From Bacteroidetes bacterium 37-13 (lineage in GTDB: Bacteria; Bacteroidota; Bacteroidia; Chitinophagales; LD1): a stretch of DNA of 64,000 nt. This document shows positions 56,096 to 64,000 of the stretch, one piece after another. The stretch is taken from the NCBI GenBank assembly GCA_001897535.1, contig MKTC01000031.1, positions 202,428-266,427 of the forward strand, written 5' to 3'. The notes beneath the pieces are model-generated. The model did no database searches. It saw nothing but the letters and a program-made list of their open reading frames with translations, and had not been told where the DNA came from. The position numbers and the translations under genes are program-made. Numbering within the stretch: position 1 is the first letter of the stretch; each line of letters opens with the position of its first letter.

Positions 56096-58577
56096 TTATC
56101 TTTTTCGGTTTTTTCTTTAAGTCAATACCAAATTTAAAGTTCCAAGTGAGCGAAGGTAAAACAGGGAAAATAGAAACTTGCTTTGCTGAAAATTGGAAGT
56201 TGGCATTTTTTTCTTTGCCATTGCTTTCTTTCTCTGAGCTAAAATCGCCTTTTGGGTCAAGATAAATAAAATAAGGATTGGCGCGGTTGTAAACATTGTA
56301 AACACTCACTGTAATATCGGAATACCAATTTCTTTTTGTAGGAATAATGTAGGTGAAACCTAAATCCATTCTGTGGTATGGTGGAAGTTGATACCAATTT
56401 CGTTTTCCATAAACAAAGTGCGGATTGCCTTCAATTAAATAGTAGGAAATTGGCATGGTAGTTCTTTGCCCTGATGAGAAAACAAACGTACCACTCACGC
56501 GCCAGCTTTTGCTAATGTTATACATTAACACAATGCTCAAATCGTGTCTGCGATCGTAGCGAGCTAAAAATGGTTCGCCATTGTTTATTTCCGGAAATTT
56601 GCGCCATGTCCAAGCTAAAGTGTAGCCAATCCAACCGGTGAATTTTCCAAGTGCTTTTTTTACAAAAAATTCTGCGCCCGTGCTGTAGCCTCTTCCGAAA
56701 GTAAATAAATCTTCCACATCGGCACTAATACTTCCAATGGCACTTTCACTATATTCAATTTGGTTGCGCATATCTTTAAAATATACTTCAACAGAAGTTT
56801 CAAACATATCGTCTTTAAAGTTGTGGAAATAACCGAGTGCGTATTGAATTCCTATTTGTGGTTTCACGGTTAAGCTGCTTGGAACCCACAAATCAATGGG
56901 CAAAGTAGTGGTAGATTGCGATACTAAATGCACGTATTGCTGATTCCATGTAATGCCTAATTTTATACTGTTGTTTTTACCTAATTTAAAGCGAGCGCTC
57001 AATCGAGGTTCTAATCCCCAATAAGTTTTTATGTTTTTATTTTTAGCAAAGTTAAGTGTATCTACTGCTTGCCCGGAGCTATTGAAAACTGTTTTTTCAA
57101 ATGGACCAACAAAGTTGAACATAGAGCCACGTAAGCCGATGTTTATTTTTAACCAACGAAAAGCATCAAAATCATCTTGAAAATATACTGCGGTTTCGTG
57201 TGCGTATTTAGGCGATTTGTTAGCGTTGTTAAAGGTTACATCGCCCGAACTTCCACTTGCTTGGTAAGGCGTGAAAATGTGATAATTATACTGTGCACCA
57301 AACTGCATAAAATGACCGATGATAGGAGAGTAGTCAAAATCTATTTTGCCAGTATATTCCCGCACGCTACTTCTTACACCAAATTTTACACCTTGAAATT
57401 GCGTGTTGGCATTAAACTCAAAATCGTTGTAACAAAATGTGGCATTGCTAAAAAGTTTGTGGCTGTAAAGGTGATTCCAGCGCGCAGTGGCAGTGCGGTT
57501 TCCCCATGGGAAATTAAAGCCGAAACCTCCGCCCGGAGCCGTAAAGTTTAGCACATCTTTCCCCAAGTAGGTGCTAATGTATATTCTGTCTTTATCGCTT
57601 ATTTTATAATTAAACTTTGCGTTTAAATCGTAAAAGTAGTAGCTGTTTCCTGCCCATTGTCCACCATCTAAATTTTTTAGCATTGGTTTTAGCAAAGCAT
57701 CAATATAAGTTCTTCTACCTGAAACGATGAAGGACATTTTATCTTTCCATAAAGGGCCTTGAACAGTTAAACGCGAAGCAATAATTCCCAAGCCGCCTTC
57801 TACTTCAAACTTTTTCATGTTGCCGTCTTTCATTCCAATATCAACAACCGATGAAATTCTTCCTCCGTATTTAGCGGGCATTCCGCCTTTAATAATGGTG
57901 GTATTTTTGATTGCATCACCATTAAAAACAGAGAAGAAGCCAAATAAATGTCCCGTGTTGTAAACCACTGCTTCATCAAGTAAAACCAAATTTTGGTCGG
58001 GTCCGCCACCGCGAACATAAAAGCCGCTATTGCCTTCTCCTGCTCCTGCAATACCGGGCAAAAGTTGTAAAGTTTTTAAAACATCTACTTCACCTAAAAG
58101 TGCTGGAATTGACTTTGCTTGCTCAATGGTAATTTCTTGTTTTCCCATTTGGCTGCTTTCTACATTGGCTTTTCTTTCGGCAGAAATTACTACTTCTTTT
58201 GTTTCAATAAAGTTGGGTTGGAAAGCAATATTTAGGCGTTGATCTTTAGTAAGGTCTATTTCTTTTATTTGAGTTTGATAGCCGATATAAGCAGCTTTTA
58301 AGGTATATTTTCCTGCCGGAAGTGTGATGCTGTAAAAGCCGTATTCGTTGCTTGCTACGCCTTTGCTGAGTTCTGTAATTAAGATAGTTGCACCTAAAAG
58401 AGATTCACCGCTTGTGGAATCTTTCATAAAGCCGGAAAGCGTATATTTTGTTTCTCCCTTTTGTGCAAATAGGCTATTGGAGCATAAGCAAGAGAAAAGA
58501 GTAAAAAATATTGGTAATGCCCAAGGTTTTAGTTGCATAGTACGAATAACAGAATTATATGATGCCTTAAATTTCAA
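56088..58577 (-). CDS. TonB-dependent receptor with carboxypeptidase-regulatory-like N-domain
   Basis: The product has 829 residues, or 816 from MQLKPWALP at 58538, which fits the signal peptide better. After the signal comes a CarboxypepD_reg-like domain (GFMKDSTSGESLLGATI), then the plug with VLKTLQLLPGIAGAGEGNSG and IRGG-like YVRGGGPDQN, and a barrel to the C-terminus. Unlike SusC proteins it ends in KKPKKINE, not in Phe. It is likely to import a bound compound with energy from TonB. Confidence 0.92.
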   Translation of the reverse strand: MKFKASYNSVIRTMQLKPWALPIFFTLFSCLCSNSLFAQKGETKYTLSGFMKDSTSGESLLGATILITELSKGVASNEYGFYSITLPAGKYTLKAAYIGYQTQIKEIDLTKDQRLNIAFQPNFIETKEVVISAERKANVESSQMGKQEITIEQAKSIPALLGEVDVLKTLQLLPGIAGAGEGNSGFYVRGGGPDQNLVLLDEAVVYNTGHLFGFFSVFNGDAIKNTTIIKGGMPAKYGGRISSVVDIGMKDGNMKKFEVEGGLGIIASRLTVQGPLWKDKMSFIVSGRRTYIDALLKPMLKNLDGGQWAGNSYYFYDLNAKFNYKISDKDRIYISTYLGKDVLNFTAPGGGFGFNFPWGNRTATARWNHLYSHKLFSNATFCYNDFEFNANTQFQGVKFGVRSSVREYTGKIDFDYSPIIGHFMQFGAQYNYHIFTPYQASGSSGDVTFNNANKSPKYAHETAVYFQDDFDAFRWLKINIGLRGSMFNFVGPFEKTVFNSSGQAVDTLNFAKNKNIKTYWGLEPRLSARFKLGKNNSIKLGITWNQQYVHLVSQSTTTLPIDLWVPSSLTVKPQIGIQYALGYFHNFKDDMFETSVEVYFKDMRNQIEYSESAIGSISADVEDLFTFGRGYSTGAEFFVKKALGKFTGWIGYTLAWTWRKFPEINNGEPFLARYDRRHDLSIVLMYNISKSWRVSGTFVFSSGQRTTMPISYYLIEGNPHFVYGKRNWYQLPPYHRMDLGFTYIIPTKRNWYSDITVSVYNVYNRANPYFIYLDPKGDFSSEKESNGKEKNANFQFSAKQVSIFPVLPSLTWNFKFGIDLKKKPKKINE

Positions 58578-58667
58578 TTTAATGCGCGAAGATATTTTTC
58601 TGTAGCTTAATTAGCTTGTATTGTAGAAGTTTTTTTAGTTAAAACTGCTTTGCTGCTTTTGAATAGC

Positions 58668-58703
58668 TAAAAAAAATAAAGCCACCGTTTCCGATGGCTT
58701 TTT
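58668..58703 (-). terminator. Rho-independent terminator after the TPR gene
   Basis: On the minus strand GCCATCG, loop GAAA and CGGTGGC form a stem with one G-U pair (58681-58698), followed by TTTATTTTTTTT. Confidence 0.88.
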
Positions 58704-58722
58704 GAGATATAGTAATTTGTGC

Positions 58723-59865
58723 TTATTGAGCAGAATACAATTCAATTTGTTTTAATGCTTTTAGTGTTAAAGCATCATCAGGATTTAGCTCTTTACATTT
58801 ATCAAAATAAGGTTTTGCCGATTTGAAAATATCAGCGCGTTTCTTTTTCAACTCTTCAAATTTAAGTTGGTCTGCTTTGCTGTAACCGAGTTTGTTCATT
58901 TCATCGTTTAAAGCACCTGCTTGGTTAAAGTAGTAAGCGCCCATATTGTAAGTAGCACCAAAGTTTTTTGGATTTATTTGTGTCGCTTTTTCATAAGCAG
59001 CTTTTGCTTCATCGCCTTTGCCAAGTTTTTCGTAAGCAGTTCCTAAAGCGTAGTAAAGTTGGTCGTTGTTTGGGTCGAGCGCAATCGCTTTATTCAGCAT
59101 GTCCATTGCTTGCTCGTGTTTATTGTCTCCAATAAAAATATTAAGCTTATCAATGAGCAAATCTATGCTTTGCGGAAACTTTGCAATACCGGCATCTAAG
59201 GTTGCAATGGCAGCATCTTTGTTGCCATCTTTCTTTTCTAAGCGCGAAAGCAATAAGAAGTATTTTGCATCAGGATATTTCTCGGTTAATTTTTTGTAGG
59301 CATCAATGGCAGCCTTTGTATCTCCTGCATTTTCTGCACTTAAAGCGGCATTGCCAAGCGCTTTATCTAATTCAATATTAGGCTTTTCGTTTTGTGCTTC
59401 CAACATGCTGTTAATGTCGCTTATTGAAGCAAAATATTTATAGGATTGCTCGTAGTTTTTACGCTCAAATTGGGTGATGGCAGCATTGAAACTTCCGGGT
59501 CCTAAGGCTAAAAGATAGCGTGTGTAATCTTTCCATTGTTTAAACTTTGGGTCGTTAATTTCTAACACTTTTTTGTAGCTTTTTACAGCTTCGGCTTGTG
59601 CCATATCGTGCTGTGGAATTAAAGTGCTATCAGAAAAAATGAGTTGGTAAACCTGACCTCTGTAAAACCAAGTTTTTGCAAGTGGAGCAGTTTTTTCATC
59701 TACAGCAGCTTGGTCTATCGCATTTTTTGCTTTTTCTAAATTTTGAACACCATCGCCATTGTTGTAATAGTTCATGTAGTTCCAAGCAGCGGTAACATTG
59801 CTGCTTTGGCTAAAAGAGGCAGCGGTAATTGCTGCGCCAATAAAAGTGAATAAGATTTTTTTCAT
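58723..59865 (-). CDS. Secreted TPR-repeat protein
   Basis: The product has 380 residues with a signal peptide ending SFSQ at about 20. From about 30 onward it holds many TPR repeats, the clearest being AMDMLNKAIALDPNNDQLYYALGTAYEKLGKGDEA and the following repeat. It is a periplasmic scaffold of unknown partner. Terminators lie on both sides, so it is monocistronic. Confidence 0.82.
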   Translation of the reverse strand: MKKILFTFIGAAITAASFSQSSNVTAAWNYMNYYNNGDGVQNLEKAKNAIDQAAVDEKTAPLAKTWFYRGQVYQLIFSDSTLIPQHDMAQAEAVKSYKKVLEINDPKFKQWKDYTRYLLALGPGSFNAAITQFERKNYEQSYKYFASISDINSMLEAQNEKPNIELDKALGNAALSAENAGDTKAAIDAYKKLTEKYPDAKYFLLLSRLEKKDGNKDAAIATLDAGIAKFPQSIDLLIDKLNIFIGDNKHEQAMDMLNKAIALDPNNDQLYYALGTAYEKLGKGDEAKAAYEKATQINPKNFGATYNMGAYYFNQAGALNDEMNKLGYSKADQLKFEELKKKRADIFKSAKPYFDKCKELNPDDALTLKALKQIELYSAQ

Positions 59866-59951
59866 TGTTGAATTTAATTCTGTTGCTAAAAGACAAAACT
59901 TTTTTGAATTTACAAGAAGACAATTGCTCCTTCACAAAAGTTTAAATGAAT

Positions 59952-59990
59952 AAAAAAAGCCACTGTTTGTTATTGCAGTGGCTTTTTTAT
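59952..59990 (-). terminator. Rho-independent terminator after the peptide-binding lipoprotein gene
   Basis: GCCACTG (59959-59965) and CAGTGGC (59976-59982) form the stem. A/T tracts lie on both sides, so it may work in both directions; the gene at 60002 is the likely user. Confidence 0.85.
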
Positions 59991-60001
59991 TAAATGATAT
60001 T

Positions 60002-61798
60002 TTATTTCCCGAAATCAGGATTTAATTTGAATTCTTTTGCAAGATAACCCGGACGGCAAACTCTTGCTCTTGCATTTTCAAAACGTTTGTGCAATGCAAT
60101 TTTATTTAAAGGCGAAGACATGAAAATATAAGGCTGCGCATCGTAAACCAATTGCTGGAATTCTTTGTACAATTCGTTGCGTTTTGCTTCGTCTAGTTCG
60201 TAGCGAAGTTCATCAATTACTTTATCACTCTTTTGGTCGCCAAAGCCTACATAATTGCTTCCTCCATTGTATGATGAAGTATGCCAAATTTGTTTAGGGT
60301 CATCGCTAAGCGGATGCGAAACCCAGCTTCCTAAATAAGCGTCAAAATCGTGAACTTTAATTTCATCTAAGAATACAGTCCATTCTTTTTGTGCAATTGA
60401 AATTTCTACACCTGCTTTTTTGCAATTTTCTTGGTATAGCAATAAAATTCTTTCAGAAGTTTCGTTGCCGCTTGGAATTTTAATGGTGAGAGAAAGCTTT
60501 TCTTTTTTACCGTTAATTACTTTGTCGCGCACGCCATCGCCATCGGTATCTTTCCAGCCGGCTTCATCTAAAAGTTTGTTGCCTTCTGCAATATCAAAAT
60601 TGATAAGTTTTAAGTCTGAATTGTAGTATGGGCGCTGTGGGCTTGTTGGCCCAACTACACGTGTAGCCATTCCGTACGAAATTTTCTTAATAATTTGGTC
60701 AATATCAATTAAGTGAGCCAATGCTCTGCGCACTTTTACATCACTTGTTTTTGGGTTGCGCATATTCAAGCCAATGTAAGAATATACCAACTGAGTAGGT
60801 GTTTCAAGCTTGTATTTAGAAGTGATTTTTTCGTCTTTCTGCAACTCAATAAAATCTTTTGATTTGAAAGAAGAAGATACATCTAAGTTTTCACCTTTTA
60901 CGGCAGCTAAAGCAGCGCTTTCATCGTTAATGATTTCAAAAATCAATTTATCGGGAAGATTAGCAAATTCAGGGTCTTCGCTCACATATTTTTCACCCCA
61001 GTAGTTTTGTTTTTTCTTTAAAATAATTCTTTGTCCGGTAATCCATTTTTCTAAAGTGTAAGGACCTGCACCTGAAACACCTTCCGGTTCACGGGCGTGT
61101 TTTTCTGCATTAAACTGTTTTGCAAAATTTATTATATCTGCATTTCCCCTTAATTTCTCTACGTTTTTTGGGTCGTTGAAGTCTGTAACTTTAAATTTAC
61201 GCATTATTTTATCGGGGTCGTAAATATATTCCGGAAACGGTGTAATAGCGCTCCACACTTCGCTTTGGAAGTATTGACCTTTACACAAGAAAGTGAATTT
61301 TTTATTGTTATCAGGATATGTTACTACATCTTGAATAAAATCGTAGTATGGGCGAAGGTGTTCGCAATCTACTTTTGGGTTTTTAATGGCTTTTAAGGTA
61401 AATAGCACATCATCAACTGTAATGGGTGAGCCGTTGTCCCAAGCGGCAGCATCGCGAATTTCGTAAGTAATTTTTAATCCGCCTTTAAGTACTCCTTCTG
61501 TAATTTCTTCAACAAGTGGTCTTGCTTTTGCTAAGCCCGGAATAATGGCGAAAGGAGAATCTAATTGGTTATCCAAAAAAGAGCCGAAAATATTTCTTTC
61601 AACTTCGCTGGCATTGCTGGAAGTTGAAGTGATTCCGTTTAGTTTATCAGGATCGGCAGAAATGTGAATCACTACTTCGTTTATTCCTGCGCGTTTGCTT
61701 TTTACGCCTTCGCTTTTTTTGCCGCCACCACCGCAAGAAGCTAAGATTGCAGCAAAAATTGTGATTGCTGCTAAGAGTTTGGTTGATTTAAAATTCAT
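60002..61798 (-). CDS. ABC-transporter oligopeptide-type binding lipoprotein (SBP family 5)
   Basis: The product has 598 residues. The lipobox LASC gives C22. The domain pattern of DppA/OppA is clear: DAAAWDNGSPITVDDVLFTLKAI, VRRALAHLIDID, LLDEAGWKDTDGDGVRD and IWHTSSYNGGSNYVGF. It would capture peptides or nickel-type ligands in the periplasm. No permease or ATPase gene is adjacent. A -7-like TATATTTG lies upstream on the minus strand (61828-61821). Confidence 0.9.
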   Translation of the reverse strand: MNFKSTKLLAAITIFAAILASCGGGGKKSEGVKSKRAGINEVVIHISADPDKLNGITSTSSNASEVERNIFGSFLDNQLDSPFAIIPGLAKARPLVEEITEGVLKGGLKITYEIRDAAAWDNGSPITVDDVLFTLKAIKNPKVDCEHLRPYYDFIQDVVTYPDNNKKFTFLCKGQYFQSEVWSAITPFPEYIYDPDKIMRKFKVTDFNDPKNVEKLRGNADIINFAKQFNAEKHAREPEGVSGAGPYTLEKWITGQRIILKKKQNYWGEKYVSEDPEFANLPDKLIFEIINDESAALAAVKGENLDVSSSFKSKDFIELQKDEKITSKYKLETPTQLVYSYIGLNMRNPKTSDVKVRRALAHLIDIDQIIKKISYGMATRVVGPTSPQRPYYNSDLKLINFDIAEGNKLLDEAGWKDTDGDGVRDKVINGKKEKLSLTIKIPSGNETSERILLLYQENCKKAGVEISIAQKEWTVFLDEIKVHDFDAYLGSWVSHPLSDDPKQIWHTSSYNGGSNYVGFGDQKSDKVIDELRYELDEAKRNELYKEFQQLVYDAQPYIFMSSPLNKIALHKRFENARARVCRPGYLAKEFKLNPDFGK

Positions 61799-61909
61799 TG
61801 TTGTTTAAATTTTTCGGTGTCAAATATAGAAGTTTCAGCAAATTCTTAGTTGAACTTGTTTATATGTGCATTCTTATGTTGAAACTGAATTTTATTATTC
61901 AGCCAAGAA

Positions 61910-63187
61910 CTACTTTAAATAGTCTTTTTGCAATGTTTCAAAAGTTGGTAAATGGTTGTAATGCCACTTGCCTTTTACTACTCCATTTTTCAACAAAACT
62001 AAGCCGGGATTGGAGCGGATAATTGTTTTAAGCGGAGTTTCATCAGCAGTATAAAAAGGATATGCCGTTTGGTTCTTCGTTCTAAAATTTTCGATACTAA
62101 TATCGCCACTGGTTACGCAATATACTTTTAAGTTTTTAGCTTGTGCTTTTTCAGCAAGTGCATTAAGTTCTTTAAATGCCGACTCGTTTGTTTTTGCCAA
62201 TTTGTAGGCAACAATCATGAGCGAATAATTTGGGTCGCTGAAAAGTTCATCAGTAATATCTTCGTTGTGTTCGTTGCTAATGTATAAGTTGTTTATTACA
62301 GCAGGAATACCCGGATCTAACACTTTATCTTTTCTATCTTTAAACTCCCATTCATCATAATTCAGGTTGTTTAAATCGCTCATGCTAAACTCTTTTTCTT
62401 CGCCTGTACTTTTGTTTTTGTAGGTGAAAATCATTTCGGTTTTTGCGGGTACTTTTTCTTTTCTTAATTCAGTAATGTTGTTGCCAATTTTGTATGGTCT
62501 AAAATCAACAACAGGCAGATTCCAAACATAGTTTAAGAAACAAAAAGCCCAAGTGCAAACAATGCTTAGCCCAACAATTGCATTACGGCTGAACCCCGAA
62601 AAGAGCGGTTGAATTTTATTTTTTCCAAGTATTAAAAGTACAATGAGAATATCTAAGAAAATATCTTTGTAGAACGAAGTCCAGGGTTTTAGTTTTACAA
62701 AATCGCCAAAGCAGCCGCAGTCGGTTACTTTCATGTTTTTTTCATCAAAAATCAATTTTCCACTACTAAAAAATTGTTTCCAATCGTAGCCATTTAGGAA
62801 AGTGAAGCCTGTGAGTAAAGTAAAGAAAATGAGCATTGCAAAGCTAAGCCAAAGTGTGAGTTTAGTTTGCCAACCCAGCAGAAGCGCAATGCCGAGTACA
62901 ATTTCAAATACAATCATAAACACGGCTAATGGTGTACTCCAATCGCTCATAGCCGCCCAAAAATTGCTTAGCCCAATTTGCCCGAAAGCAGAGAAATAAT
63001 CGTGCATTTTGTAGGAAGTTCCAAGAGGATCAATAGCTTTTACCGCACCTGAAAAAACAAACAATGTGCCTACAAAAAATTGCATGTAAGTAAAGAGCAA
63101 ATGCTTCGGTTTTCTAACATAAAAACGAACAGCATACAACCCTAAAGCGATAGTGGCAATTAAGCCGAGAAGCGTGTAAATGTTCAT
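61910..63187 (-). CDS. BT_3928-type membrane protein (DoxX/MauE-like plus thioredoxin-like)
   Basis: The product has 425 residues. Residues 1-200 hold five to six membrane helices with FSGAVKAIDPLGTSYKMHDY, the DoxX/MauE-like pattern, and later DCGCFGDFVKLKPWTSFYKD with a CxC. The C-terminal 200 residues are a thioredoxin-like domain without a CxxC (LKTIIRSNPGLVLLKNGVVKG). The family is common in Bacteroidota. A role in redox or envelope protein folding is suggested but unproven. The DUF1599 gene lies upstream on the same strand. Confidence 0.8.
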   Translation of the reverse strand: MNIYTLLGLIATIALGLYAVRFYVRKPKHLLFTYMQFFVGTLFVFSGAVKAIDPLGTSYKMHDYFSAFGQIGLSNFWAAMSDWSTPLAVFMIVFEIVLGIALLLGWQTKLTLWLSFAMLIFFTLLTGFTFLNGYDWKQFFSSGKLIFDEKNMKVTDCGCFGDFVKLKPWTSFYKDIFLDILIVLLILGKNKIQPLFSGFSRNAIVGLSIVCTWAFCFLNYVWNLPVVDFRPYKIGNNITELRKEKVPAKTEMIFTYKNKSTGEEKEFSMSDLNNLNYDEWEFKDRKDKVLDPGIPAVINNLYISNEHNEDITDELFSDPNYSLMIVAYKLAKTNESAFKELNALAEKAQAKNLKVYCVTSGDISIENFRTKNQTAYPFYTADETPLKTIIRSNPGLVLLKNGVVKGKWHYNHLPTFETLQKDYLK

Positions 63188-63228
63188 GTATATTGAGATT
63201 TTATTTTAGGTAGATAAGTTTTAAAATA

Positions 63229-63774
63229 CTAAGAATTATTTTTTTGAGCTAACTGGATAAGTGCAAAAACAGCATAGTTTACAATATCTGAATAGCCGGC
63301 ATCAATACCTTCGCTAATAATTGTTTTGCCTTTGTTGGCTTCAATCTGTTTTATGCGCAGCAATTTCATTAAAATTAAATCGGTAAAAGAGCTGGTTCGC
63401 ATATTGCGCCAAGCTTCACCGTAATCATGGTTTTTTGCCATCATCAGCGATTTAATATTGGCAACTTCAATATCGTAAAGTTTCATTACTTCTTCTGCGG
63501 GAATTTCGGTGCGTTTATCGCTCAGCATTTTAAGTTGAATTAAGCCAATAACTGCATAGTTTACTAAGCCGATAAATTCAGGTTCTACGCCTTCGTTTAC
63601 CAATTTTTGTTGTGCCTCCTCAATGGTTTGAATGCGTTGTGCTTTAATAAACAGTTGATCGGTAATACTTTTTGGGCGCATCACACGCCAAGAAGTGCTG
63701 TAATCCAAAGTTTTTTTATGAAAAATATCGCGGCAAATAGCAATTTGCTCATCAAATTGTTGAGATGTATTCAT
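63229..63774 (-). CDS. DUF1599 protein with an internal duplication
   Basis: The product has 181 residues built of two copies of one module. ICRDIFHKKTLDYSTSWRVMR, then KAQRIQTIE and FIGLVNYAVIGLIQL pairs with IKSLMMAKNHDYGEAWRNMR, then KLLRIKQIE and YSDIVNYAVFALIQL. The Kx(D)YG/S-W motif with acidic helices resembles metal-dependent nucleotide-modifying or pyrophosphatase-type helical bundles. No reaction is established to my knowledge. It is followed by the BT_3928-type gene 41 bases on. Confidence 0.82.
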   Translation of the reverse strand: MNTSQQFDEQIAICRDIFHKKTLDYSTSWRVMRPKSITDQLFIKAQRIQTIEEAQQKLVNEGVEPEFIGLVNYAVIGLIQLKMLSDKRTEIPAEEVMKLYDIEVANIKSLMMAKNHDYGEAWRNMRTSSFTDLILMKLLRIKQIEANKGKTIISEGIDAGYSDIVNYAVFALIQLAQKNNS

Positions 63775-63855
63775 GCGTTGCGCTCAAAGTTAAACCTTAC
63801 TTTGATTGAAAAAACTGTTTTATGTTTTTTAAAGAAGCAGCAAGAACGAAAAACG

Positions 63856-64000
<145 letters not shown>

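Overview
The window is a piece of a Bacteroidota chromosome. Four secreted proteins carry type IX secretion (T9SS) sorting tails, a TonB-dependent receptor is paired with a DUF4249 lipoprotein, and CcmB, CcmC and CcmD-type, BT_3928-type and DUF1599 proteins all occur. The DNA is AT-rich, Shine-Dalgarno sequences are scarce, and several starts follow a TTTG...TAnnTTTG promoter of the Bacteroidota type. I cannot place it below phylum with confidence. No tRNA, rRNA, CRISPR array, prophage or intact insertion sequence was seen.

Layout. 1-8.7 kb: tail of an outer-membrane barrel protein, a small secreted protein, a CDF transporter coupled to a NUDIX hydrolase, a family 2 glycosyltransferase, an OmpA-type lipoprotein, an isolated nuoF and a 2,4-dienoyl-CoA reductase-type SDR. 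8.7-16 kb: a GT-C membrane protein, TrhA-type protein, glutamate-synthase-like FMN protein, a T9SS cargo, AtpZ/AtpI-like protein and gyrB. 16.3-24.4 kb: a large T9SS-exported CocE-type hydrolase, an EGF-like lipoprotein, aldehyde dehydrogenase, a SpoU methyltransferase, a HAD phosphatase and a broken FAD oxidoreductase gene. 24.6-30.8 kb: dusB followed by ccmB-ccmC-ccmD, then kdsB, a biotin carrier protein and dnaN. 30.9-31.9 kb is the one clearly accessory patch. It holds a structured repeat, two decayed C-terminal pieces of an MmeI-type restriction-modification enzyme and another gene fragment. 32-43 kb: gmk, a flippase, purK, birA, rsfS, ftsH, a RuvX/YqgF-type gene, a SprB-like T9SS type B protein and apt. 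43.5-51 kb: an SBBP-repeat T9SS protein, pyrG, leuS, an SMR transporter and a di-haem cytochrome. 51.2-64 kb: a compact ketosynthase III / unknown / BtrH-like operon, lipoproteins, the DUF4249-TonB receptor pair, a TPR protein, an oligopeptide-type binding protein, a BT_3928-type protein, DUF1599 and the tail of an SDR.

Most genes are housekeeping or envelope genes in short operons that meet tail to tail with only a few bases between them. The biotin carrier (29.1 kb) is a likely substrate of the BirA ligase (36.1 kb). The ccm genes serve c-type cytochromes such as the one at 50.8 kb. The best leads for something undescribed are the repeat and remnant patch at 30.9-31.9 kb, an unrelated dispersed repeat shared by 2.1 kb and 36.0 kb that forms a large hairpin at its second site, and the ketosynthase/BtrH operon at 51.2-53.8 kb.
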